A model generated the notes under the pieces. It saw only the letters and a program-made list of their open reading frames with translations. It was not told where the DNA came from and made no database searches. 6,613 nucleotides of DNA from Phycisphaerales bacterium UBA6054 (GTDB lineage: Bacteria; Planctomycetota; Phycisphaerae; Phycisphaerales; UBA1924), in assembly GCA_002429045.1 (NCBI GenBank), contig DIYM01000107.1, positions 1 through 6,613 on the forward strand. Reading direction: 5' to 3'. This document shows, one piece after another, positions 1-6,613 of the stretch (position 1 is its first letter; every line of letters starts with the position of its first letter). The position numbers and the translations under genes were made by a program.

Positions 1-818
1 TCGGGCTCGCGTTTGCGGGCGGGGGGGCGGGTGCCGATGTGATTTATGAGACCGGGTTCGAGCGGGGGGCTGTGGGCACGGAGTGGTCCCACACAGCGCG
101 GAGCGAGCTCGGCGGTGAGTTCACATCGTTCCTGGGGCGGTTCGAGTCCGGCGCCGTCCGGCTCACGCTGGGCGAGAACGGAACCGGGCCAGGCGGCCCC
201 GTCTCGGGCGGCACCACCGGCGACGGGAGCGCCCAGCCGACGGGGGTTTCCCGAGGCGGCGGCGTCGGTGGAGGGCCGCGGGGGGGCGGGGGGCTTGCCG
301 ACCTCGCGAACCCGCTGACAACGTTCGACGTCCGCCCGAAAGCCGGAGGCGGCGATGGCGGGGGGAACGGCGGGGGCAACAGCTTCACCCCGGGCGTGTA
401 CAACCTGACGTTCGACCTCTATCTGTTCGATTCGTGGGACGGGCTCGACCGGCAGTTCGGCGAGGACCGTTTCGAGGTCGTCGCGAACGGGACGACGATC
501 TTCGACGAGGCGCTCGAAACGTTCGAGCCTTGGGAGAACGCGTTGGGAGGGTGGACCCGTCCCGAGGAGAACGTGTTCGCCGGGTGGGCCAGGGATCTCA
601 TCTACCGCGAGATCTCGCTCGATTTCTCGCTCGATGAGGCCGGCACGATCGTCATCGACTTCATCGGCAAGCAGAATCAGGCTCTCATCGATGAGAGCTG
701 GGGCATCGACAACGTGCGGATCCTCGCGGGGGAAGGGCGCGGAGCGGCTGTGCCGGCGGCCCCTGGCGTCGCGGTGATCCTCGGTGGACTCGCGGGGCTT
801 TCACGCCGGCGTCGCTGA
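1..818 (+). CDS. Secreted PEP-CTERM-like protein, 5' partial
   Basis: An exported protein of unknown function whose start lies left of the window. The first candidate start inside the window is a GTG at 39, but the frame is open back to base 3 and reads GLAFAGGGAGA-DVIYE, which looks like the end of a signal peptide with an AGA cleavage site, so GTG 39 is probably an internal valine. Counting that valine as residue 1, residues 1-44 and about 118-228 look like one beta-rich extracellular domain (FLGRFESGAVRLTL; YNLTFDLYLFDSWDG; DRFEVVANGTTIFDE; ESWGIDNVRI). These strands are separated by a glycine-rich stretch at about 45-118. The C-terminus (residues 238-259) has VPAAPG, a short hydrophobic run and RRRR, the layout of PEP-CTERM-type sorting tails common in planctomycetes. 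The likely fate is export followed by surface sorting and tail removal; this is inference. The binding partner or substrate is unknown. The gene ends convergently to the next one, with a stem-loop between them. Confidence 0.85.
   Translation, partial: GLAFAGGGAGADVIYETGFERGAVGTEWSHTARSELGGEFTSFLGRFESGAVRLTLGENGTGPGGPVSGGTTGDGSAQPTGVSRGGGVGGGPRGGGGLADLANPLTTFDVRPKAGGGDGGGNGGGNSFTPGVYNLTFDLYLFDSWDGLDRQFGEDRFEVVANGTTIFDEALETFEPWENALGGWTRPEENVFAGWARDLIYREISLDFSLDEAGTIVIDFIGKQNQALIDESWGIDNVRILAGEGRGAAVPAAPGVAVILGGLAGLSRRRR
171..392 (+). repeat. Glycine-rich low-complexity segment inside the first CDS
   Basis: About 74 codons (residues 45-118, numbered from the codon at 39) are dominated by glycine, in two blocks: GGGVGGGPRGGGG and AGGGDGGGNGGGN. 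They flank a short normal-looking segment, ADLANPLTTFDVRP. At DNA level this gives long G runs on the coding strand, for example at about 279-293 and 360-375. It lies between two beta strands that I would expect to be joined by a short turn. Confidence 0.75.
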
Positions 819-834
819 GCCGCGGACGCACAAA

Positions 835-862
835 CAGCGGGCCGAAACAACGCGGCCCGCTG
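835..862. terminator. Bidirectional stem-loop between convergent genes
   Basis: The arms cagcgggccg (835-844) and cggcccgctg (853-862) are perfectly complementary over 10 bp, with the 8-nt loop aaacaacg. The hairpin sits 16 bp after the stop of the left-hand plus-strand gene and 39 bp after the stop of the minus-strand gene. Read on the minus strand it is followed by TTTGTG, a weak U-rich tract; read on the plus strand it is followed by a purine run without T. Its position suits a shared terminator, stronger for the minus-strand gene. Confidence 0.7.
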
Positions 863-901
863 CGAGAGAGAGATCCGGCTTGGTCCGGGGAGACGCCGCG
901 A

Positions 902-1624
902 TCAGGCAGCCCGCTTGCGGCTGGCGACCGGCAGACGCTGACCGACCGTGCGCTGCTCCGGGGTCGAGCGGACGTCGACATCGTCGATCAAGATCTCGAC
1001 CATCTCGAGCGGGTGGGTCGCCCACACATCGGCCCCGATCTCTTCGGCGAGCCCGTCGGCCCGGTTGAACACGCCCCCACCGACCGCGATCTGTGTTCTG
1101 GGGCAGGCCCCGACCTCGTGCAGGTTGTCGATCAGCTGGCGGATATCCGGCAGGTCGCGCGGCTCGGAGCAGAACATCATCAGCACGTCCGGCAGCGTGG
1201 ACTGGACCGTTTCCTGGATCTCGTCGGCGGGGATGGCCCCGCCAGCGAACCGGACGCTGAACCCGGCGGCCTCGAGCAGGTCGACGGCCATCTGTGCGCC
1301 GAGCTCCGAACCCTCAGACGGGCCGCAGCACGCAAAGACTGTCCGCCCCTTGCGGGCCGACCCCGACCAGGCGAGCAGGTCGCGCCCGCACTGATCGACC
1401 AGGGTTCGGAGCATCCGGGTGCCGAGGTTGTACGCGAGCGTGGTCAGGCGGTCCTCGCGGTGGAGACGCTCGAGGAGTTCGTAGGCGGGCCAGCAGAGAT
1501 CCGTGATCACGATCTCGGGGGTGGCGCCCTGCTTGCGCTGCTCGTCGATGACGCGCCGTGCGTCTTCGCGGTTGCCCTCGATGAGGGCCTCGAACAGTCT
1601 TTCGGTCACGAGCTCGGCCGACAT
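902..1624 (-). CDS. Cobalamin (B12)-binding-fold protein, lacks the usual axial His
   Basis: A 240-residue cytosolic protein. Residues about 1-85 form a helical cap like the B12-binding-2 module (LFEALIEGNREDARRVIDEQ...; PAYELLERLHRED...). Residues about 94-212 look like the Rossmann-type B12-binding domain (TVFACCGPSEGSELG; LLEAAGFSVRFAGGAIPADEI; PDVLMMF; QIAVGGGVFNRADGLAEEIGADVWA). The closing GGG...EIGAD pattern is characteristic of the fold. The DxHxxG signature that supplies the cobalt-ligating histidine reads E-G-S-E-L-G at residues 104-109, with Ser107 in the His position. The cap Trp and Glu-His pair of photoreceptor CarH-type modules are also not evident. No DNA-binding or catalytic domain is attached, so this may be a stand-alone sensor, a corrinoid carrier, or a fold that no longer binds B12. 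The frame extends upstream to 1774, but the ATG at 1624 is preferred because a GGAG lies 8 nt upstream and the homology begins there. Confidence 0.82.
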   Translation of the reverse strand: MSAELVTERLFEALIEGNREDARRVIDEQRKQGATPEIVITDLCWPAYELLERLHREDRLTTLAYNLGTRMLRTLVDQCGRDLLAWSGSARKGRTVFACCGPSEGSELGAQMAVDLLEAAGFSVRFAGGAIPADEIQETVQSTLPDVLMMFCSEPRDLPDIRQLIDNLHEVGACPRTQIAVGGGVFNRADGLAEEIGADVWATHPLEMVEILIDDVDVRSTPEQRTVGQRLPVASRKRAA

Positions 1625-1632
1625 GGTTGATT

Positions 1633-1636
1633 CTCC
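1633..1636 (-). promoter_or_regulatory. Ribosome binding site of the B12-fold gene
   Basis: The minus strand reads GGAG, then 8 nt, then ATG at 1624. This decides the start at 1624 over the longer in-frame option at 1774, whose extra 50 residues look like translated upstream DNA. Confidence 0.65.
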
Positions 1637-1793
1637 GGTGGGACTGAGAGTGCGGATCGCTGATCGATGAATGGATCGCGTTGGGTATCCTCGAGTGAGG
1701 CGTTTGCGGATCCGGGCACGACAACCCGGTGCGGGGACAGATATCGAACCCGGGGATGGATCTTGGAGAGGCAACGCGATCGGTTTGAGCGCG

Positions 1794-1814
1794 GCGGCGC
1801 AGATGCGGCGCAGA
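1794..1814. repeat. 11-bp tandem repeat in the B12-fold gene leader
   Basis: The 10-mer gcggcgcaga occurs at 1794-1803 and again at 1805-1814, giving an 11-bp period, about one helical turn. Its 9-bp core cggcgcaga recurs inverted at 1876-1884 as tctgcgccg. This could be a set of protein-binding sites upstream of the minus-strand gene, or chance in GC-rich DNA. Confidence 0.5.
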
Positions 1815-1993
1815 CCGGTATCCGCGGCCTACCAGCCCTGTTCTTATTGGACCTGATCCGCCCACCGCGGCGGGTTCTGCGCCGATCCTGTGTGATGCGG
1901 ACGTTAAGAACCTGGGACGAACTCCCCCCCATGCCCGTGCTTCGTTGTAAAGAGCAGCCGGTCGAGTCCACATAACACAGACGTGCGGAGCGT

Positions 1994-2024
1994 CGGGCTG
2001 CCCGCAGGCCCGAGCGGGAGCCCG
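1994..2024 (-). terminator. Stem-loop behind the M48 protease gene
   Basis: The outer arms cgggct (1994-1999) and agcccg (2019-2024) and the inner arms cccgc (2001-2005) and gcggg (2014-2018) form an 11-bp stem with one bulged base at 2000 and an 8-nt loop. It begins 18 bp beyond the protease stop codon. No clear U tract follows on the minus strand, so it may be a factor-assisted terminator or an mRNA 3'-end stabiliser. Confidence 0.45.
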
Positions 2025-2042
2025 CCGGATGCATCAGCCGTG

Positions 2043-2996
2043 CTATCTCGCGGGCAGCGAACAGCAGCGGGCTTTATCCGACAGCATGGCGGCGCTGATC
2101 GCTGCCGAGGGGATCGCGCGCGGAAGGTGGGCCGAAGCACGAAGGGGCGCGAGGATGTTGCGTTCGTAGTCCTGCTCGTTGGTGCGCAGCGAGGGATCCC
2201 CCGCGGCGTCGGGGTACTGGCTCGCCAGAATCTGGTCGATGCGCTCGATGCGGGTCTCCGGGTACGGGTGGGTGGCGAACAGCTCGATCTGGCGGGGCTG
2301 CCCCGCGCTGGCCCGCATCAGAACCTCCATGACACGGCGCTGGGCCGAGGGGTCGTATCCGGCTTTGAGCATGTAGCGCATGCCGAGCATGTCGGCTTCG
2401 GATTCTTCGTCACGCCCGTACTTGAGCAGCATGAGATTGCCACCCACAGCGATCGCGGGGATACCGATCTGCCCGTACCGCCTCAGGTCGGAGTCGTCAT
2501 CGGCGACACCGACCGCGATCGCGCCGAGGCCCAGGCTGATGTTGAACGCCTGCTGCTTGCTCATGCGTTGGTTGCCGTGGCGGGCGGTGACGTGCCCGAT
2601 CTCGTGCCCGAGGACACCGGCCATCTCGGCTTCGCTCCCGAGCTTGGCCGCGAGCCCCCGGGTCATGAAGACCTTGCCCCCCGGGAGCGCGAACGCGTTG
2701 ATGACGTCGGAGTCGAGGAGCGTGAACTCCCAATCAAGGTCGGGGACGCCCGGCTCGATCTGCGCGACCAGGCGTGACCCGATGCGATCGACATACGCCT
2801 GGGCGTTGGCGTTCTGGAACTCTCCGCCGAACTGCTCGGTGAACTGAGGGGCGGCCGACAGGCCCAGCGCCTTCTCCTGCTCCCAGGTCATCAGCGTGAA
2901 CGAGCGTTTCCCGGTCGCGGGGTTGACGGTGCAGGCGACCTGAGACACCCCGGCGAGCAAGACCAGGATCGAGAGCATCAGGCGGCGGGCGTTCAT
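2043..2996 (-). CDS. M48 family zinc metalloprotease, probable lipoprotein
   Basis: A 317-residue envelope peptidase of the M48 (Ste24/HtpX/LoiP-like) family, thought to degrade misfolded exported or membrane proteins. Residues 1-22 (MNARRLMLSILVLLAGVSQVAC) form a lipoprotein-like signal; Cys22 is the likely lipidated residue, although the lipobox is imperfect (Gln at -3). The following NPATGKRSF is typical of periplasmic M48 lipoproteins. The zinc site is HEIGH at 131-135 (His131, His135, catalytic Glu132) with Glu198 in ESEAD as the third ligand. A THPYPETRI motif follows further on, also typical of the family. The last 30 or so residues, after ILAPLR, form an Ala/Ser/Arg-rich tail not expected for the family. 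The frame opens at 3068, but ATG 2996 is preferred: GGAGGA lies 6 nt upstream and the signal sequence starts there. The gene is divergent from ubiE and shares its 59-bp promoter region. Confidence 0.93.
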   Translation of the reverse strand: MNARRLMLSILVLLAGVSQVACTVNPATGKRSFTLMTWEQEKALGLSAAPQFTEQFGGEFQNANAQAYVDRIGSRLVAQIEPGVPDLDWEFTLLDSDVINAFALPGGKVFMTRGLAAKLGSEAEMAGVLGHEIGHVTARHGNQRMSKQQAFNISLGLGAIAVGVADDDSDLRRYGQIGIPAIAVGGNLMLLKYGRDEESEADMLGMRYMLKAGYDPSAQRRVMEVLMRASAGQPRQIELFATHPYPETRIERIDQILASQYPDAAGDPSLRTNEQDYERNILAPLRASAHLPRAIPSAAISAAMLSDKARCCSLPAR

Positions 2997-3002
2997 GGGG
3001 GG

Positions 3003-3008
3003 TCCTCC
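3003..3008 (-). promoter_or_regulatory. Strong Shine-Dalgarno of the M48 protease gene
   Basis: GGAGGA on the minus strand, 6 nt before the ATG at 2996. It is the best ribosome binding site in the window and fixes the start 24 codons inside the longest open frame. Confidence 0.8.
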
Positions 3009-3045
3009 GGTCGACCGGGCATCGGTCAACGCCGATGCCGCGAAT

Positions 3046-3049
3046 AGGA
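3046..3049 (+). promoter_or_regulatory. Possible Shine-Dalgarno deciding the ubiE start
   Basis: AGGA lies 6 nt before ATG 3056. The alternative in-frame ATG at 3035 has no such element. The same bases overlap a -10-like TAGGAT, so the element could instead be a promoter giving a leaderless message; the two readings exclude each other. Confidence 0.45.
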
Positions 3050-3055
3050 TGGTCG

Positions 3056-3892
3056 ATGCCCGGCGCACCCGACCAGCAAGAGCGTATCACCCAAGACCCC
3101 CCGCACGCCCCCCCCGCTTCGAGCGTGACCGGCCCGGGCGGGGAGGTCTGGCACGACGAGGAACTGCCCGGGCTTCACGAGCGGGGCGACAAGGCCGAGA
3201 AAGTCCAGGCGATGTTTGGGGCGATCGCGGATTCCTACGACCTGAACAACCGCGTGCACTCGCTCTGGCGGGACGAGGCGTGGCGGCGGACCGCGGTCCG
3301 GATGGCCGGGGTGAAGCCGGGCGAATCGGTGCTGGACATGGCGTGCGGCACGGGCGATCTGACCCAGGCGTTCGCCAGGATGACCGACGCCGAGGAGATC
3401 ATCGGGGGCGACTTCACGCCCGAGATGCTGGATCTGGCCCGGCACAAGCGGGCACGCCTGAGCGATCGGGACAAGGGCCGGATCGAGTACGTCGCGGCCG
3501 ACGCGATGAACCTGCGGTTCGAGGACGCGCGGTTCGACGTGATCTCGATCGCGTTCGGGATCCGCAACGTCCAGCGGCCGGAAGCGGCGCTGGCTGAGTT
3601 CCACCGGGTGCTCAGGCCCGGCGGGCGGCTCGTCATCCTGGAGTTCGACAAGCCCAGGTTCCCCCCGATGCGCTGGTTCAACGACTTCTACTGCGGGCAG
3701 GTGATGCCCCGGACGGCGACGTGGATCAGCCGGGACCGGTCGGGGGCGTACCGGTACCTGCCCGAGTCGGTGTCGGGGTTTATGGACCGCGACGAACTCG
3801 CGGGCGCGATGGGTCGGGCGGGCTTCGACTCGGTCCGCCAGAAGGTGCTGACCCTGGGCATCTGCGTGTGCTCGGTGGGGCTGAAAACCTGA
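3056..3892 (+). CDS. ubiE: UbiE/MenG quinone C-methyltransferase
   Basis: A 278-residue S-adenosylmethionine-dependent enzyme. It adds the ring methyl group in the last step of menaquinone synthesis (demethylmenaquinone to menaquinone), and in ubiquinone makers the corresponding benzoquinol step. It acts in the cytosol at the membrane face. Family landmarks: KVQAMFGAIADSYDLNNRVHS (49-69 region), the SAM-binding VLDMACGTGD (92-101), GGDFTPEML with Asp119 for the ribose, DVISIAFGIRNV (161-172), RVLRPGGRLVILEF (184-197), and the C-terminal YRYLPESVSGF with GICVCSVGLK. The family is usually about 230-250 residues; the excess is a Pro-rich N-terminal extension of about 45 residues with no recognisable targeting signal. 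ATG 3056 is chosen over ATG 3035 because AGGA precedes it, though the extension leaves the start uncertain. A menaquinone role is inferred from the suspected planctomycete host; no other men or ubi gene is in the window. Confidence 0.93.
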   Translation: MPGAPDQQERITQDPPHAPPASSVTGPGGEVWHDEELPGLHERGDKAEKVQAMFGAIADSYDLNNRVHSLWRDEAWRRTAVRMAGVKPGESVLDMACGTGDLTQAFARMTDAEEIIGGDFTPEMLDLARHKRARLSDRDKGRIEYVAADAMNLRFEDARFDVISIAFGIRNVQRPEAALAEFHRVLRPGGRLVILEFDKPRFPPMRWFNDFYCGQVMPRTATWISRDRSGAYRYLPESVSGFMDRDELAGAMGRAGFDSVRQKVLTLGICVCSVGLKT

Positions 3893-3984
3893 GAAGGCGG
3901 GCCGGGGGGGCTCTATGCTTGGGGCCGGCCTGGTCGAGACGGGCCGACCCACCCACCCATAGCGCAAAGCCCTGTGAGACAAGC
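3893..3984 (+). promoter_or_regulatory. ubiE-typA gap: weak promoter and leader of typA
   Basis: A 92-bp gap between two same-strand genes. TATGCT (3914-3919) is a -10-like match but has no good -35 at 17 bp. If it is used, the typA leader would be about 60 nt. That leader contains a 5-bp hairpin, ggtcg (3932-3936) with cgacc (3945-3949), and a C-rich acccacccaccc run (3947-3958). No clear terminator follows ubiE, so read-through into typA is possible. Confidence 0.3.
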
Positions 3985-5898
<1,914 letters not shown>

Positions 5899-5940
5899 CC
5901 AGAGCCGCCTATCCATGCTGTCTCACGGCAGGGCTGGACC

Positions 5941-5988
5941 ACCCGCGCGTCACGGCGGTGTCACAACCGCCCGAACGCGGGTTGTTTG
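5941..5988 (+). terminator. Likely typA terminator
   Basis: Nested stems: outer acccgcg (5941-5947) with cgcgggt (5976-5982), 7 bp; inner ggcggt (5954-5959) with accgcc (5966-5971), 6 bp, loop gtcaca. The run TTGTTTG follows directly on the plus strand. It starts 42 bp beyond the typA stop and precedes the next gene, consistent with an intrinsic-type terminator with a modest U tract. Confidence 0.5.
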
Positions 5989-6016
5989 CCCCGGGCCGTC
6001 GGGCGATAGTGCGGGC

Positions 6017-6613
6017 ATGATCACCACACTCGCCGCCCTCGCGTGCACAGCGTTCACGCCGCCCGCTGATGCCGGACCCGACCGTGCCCTGGCCTTCGAC
6101 GGGCTGGACGACTTCGTGACCGTCCCGCCCTGCGACGCGATGCGCTACCCCGGGCAGGGCGGCTGGACACTCGAGCTCTGGGTCAAGCCCGTCGTCTATC
6201 CGCCCCGGGGCGAGGTGTCGGTCGTGGGGCAGGAGTCCGTCGGGGTGGACGCCCGCGACCCCTGGTCGCTGCGTGCCCACCCGACCCATTTCGAGTGGCG
6301 CGTCGACGACGACCGCGGACGCTCGGGCCGCATGGAGTTCGATCTCGCGCTCGGGGTGTGGCAGCACGTCGCGTGCGTCTACGAGAAAACAGACGGGCGT
6401 CAGACCCTCGCGGTGTACGTCGACGGGGTGCTGCTCGGGCGTGAAGACACCGCCATCGCGATGGAGTCGCGCCTGGACCCGGTCTACATGGGCGCGCTCT
6501 GGAAACGGCGATTCACGGGCCTGATCGACGACGTCCGGGTCTGGTCGGACGCGTTGGATCGGGGCGAGATCGGGCTCGCCATGATGGGCGGCGTGGACGA
6601 GGGCGACCCCCGC
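6017..6613 (+). CDS. Exported LamG/ConA-like domain protein, 3' partial
   Basis: The frame from ATG 6017 is open for 199 codons to the window edge, so the C-terminus is missing. Residues 1-19 (MITTLAALACTAFTPPADA) look like a short signal peptide with an ADA cleavage site, although the usual N-terminal Lys/Arg is absent. Residues about 24-190 match the LamG-type (Laminin_G_3/ConA-like) jelly roll: ALAFDGLDDFVTVP at the first strand, WTLELWVKP (50-58), GVWQHVACVYE (113-123), LAVYVDGVLLGRED (131-144), and the hallmark FTGLIDDVRVWSDAL (166-180) followed by EI. Such domains bind carbohydrate or protein ligands outside the cell; the ligand here is unknown. They often sit in larger surface proteins, so further domains or a sorting tail may lie beyond the edge. 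No Shine-Dalgarno is visible. The in-frame ATG at 5915 is rejected because its extra residues do not resemble a signal peptide. Confidence 0.85.
   Translation, partial: MITTLAALACTAFTPPADAGPDRALAFDGLDDFVTVPPCDAMRYPGQGGWTLELWVKPVVYPPRGEVSVVGQESVGVDARDPWSLRAHPTHFEWRVDDDRGRSGRMEFDLALGVWQHVACVYEKTDGRQTLAVYVDGVLLGREDTAIAMESRLDPVYMGALWKRRFTGLIDDVRVWSDALDRGEIGLAMMGGVDEGDPR

Larger units (their letters stand above)
1625..2042. other. 418-bp gene-free region upstream of the B12-fold gene
   Basis: No convincing gene was found on either strand. The short open frames here (for example plus 1667-1975 and minus 1606-2034) resemble no family, start without a Shine-Dalgarno sequence, and conflict with one another. 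The region is locally less GC-rich, notably around 1846-1860 and 1940-1980. It should contain the promoter and 5' leader of the minus-strand B12-fold gene, but I could not pick out clear -35 and -10 boxes. No cobalamin-riboswitch B12 box was recognised. It holds three copies of a 9-mer (1795-1884) and, at its right end, a stem-loop behind the protease gene. Confidence 0.6.
2997..3055. promoter_or_regulatory. Divergent promoter region with overlapping inverted repeats
   Basis: Only 59 bp separate the M48 protease start from the ubiE start, so both promoters must lie here or run into the genes. Three inverted repeats overlap in it: a perfect 12-bp palindrome, ccggtcgaccgg (3007-3018); arms ggcatcgg (3018-3025) and ccgatgcc (3032-3039) with a 6-bp spacer; and arms ccgggcatc (3015-3023) and gatgcccgg (3055-3063), the latter covering the ubiE start codon. 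On the plus strand TAGGAT (3045-3050) resembles a -10 box and would place transcription start at or near the ubiE ATG. This could be an operator for co-regulation of both genes; no regulator gene is visible nearby. Confidence 0.45.

Noticed and set aside
1013..1630. A 205-codon plus-strand open frame over the B12-fold gene
   Set aside because: Shadow of the minus-strand gene, which has the recognisable domains and a Shine-Dalgarno.
1890..1975. Possible tRNA, prompted by a ggtcgagtcc T-loop-like string
   Set aside because: The flanking bases do not pair into a 5-bp T stem, and no acceptor or anticodon arm could be assembled.
1625..2042. Cobalamin riboswitch ahead of the B12-fold gene
   Set aside because: No B12 box or GCCACTG-type core was found on the minus strand. 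The idea was suggested only by the downstream gene's fold.
1983..2777. A 264-codon plus-strand open frame over the M48 gene
   Set aside because: Antisense to the protease, whose HEIGH and ESEAD zinc site makes the coding strand certain.
3721..3984. N-terminal extension of typA into ubiE
   Set aside because: The extra 88 residues are the ubiE coding region in another frame and resemble nothing. The conserved GTPase N-terminus begins just after ATG 3985.

Overview
This is a GC-rich window (roughly two-thirds G+C by eye) with tightly packed genes. It most likely comes from a planctomycete of the class Phycisphaerae. That placement is inferred from three things: a secreted protein ending in a VPAAPG-hydrophobic-RRRR sorting tail, an exported LamG-type protein, and menaquinone-type UbiE and TypA genes with very high third-position GC. 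No rRNA or other phylogenetic marker is present to confirm it.

Layout, left to right. (1) Positions 1-818, plus strand: the 3' part of a secreted PEP-CTERM-like protein; its real start lies left of the window, and the tail end of its signal peptide is readable in frame from base 3. (2) Positions 835-862: a perfect 10-bp stem-loop between two convergent genes. (3) Positions 902-1624, minus strand: a 240-residue cobalamin-binding-fold protein that appears to lack the usual cobalt-ligating histidine. (4) Positions 1625-2042: a gene-free stretch that is the 5' region of that gene; it carries three copies of a 9-mer and a stem-loop next to the following gene. (5) Positions 2043-2996, minus strand: an M48 zinc metalloprotease, probably a lipoprotein. 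(6) Positions 2997-3055: a 59-bp divergent promoter region with overlapping inverted repeats. (7) Positions 3056-3892, plus strand: the quinone methyltransferase UbiE/MenG. (8) Positions 3985-5898, plus strand: the ribosome-associated GTPase TypA/BipA, followed by a likely terminator. (9) From 6017 to the right edge, plus strand: the 5' part of an exported LamG/concanavalin-like protein that runs out of the window.

The genes do not form one obvious pathway. UbiE (respiratory quinone synthesis), TypA (ribosome assembly and stress translation) and the M48 protease (envelope quality control) are housekeeping functions. The two exported proteins at the edges belong to the cell-surface or secreted repertoire typical of this group. 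I see no mobile element, CRISPR array, tRNA or rRNA, and no convincing new multi-gene system. The best leads are the divergent cobalamin-fold protein with its repeat-bearing upstream region, the compact palindromic divergent promoter, and the glycine-rich insertion in the first secreted protein.
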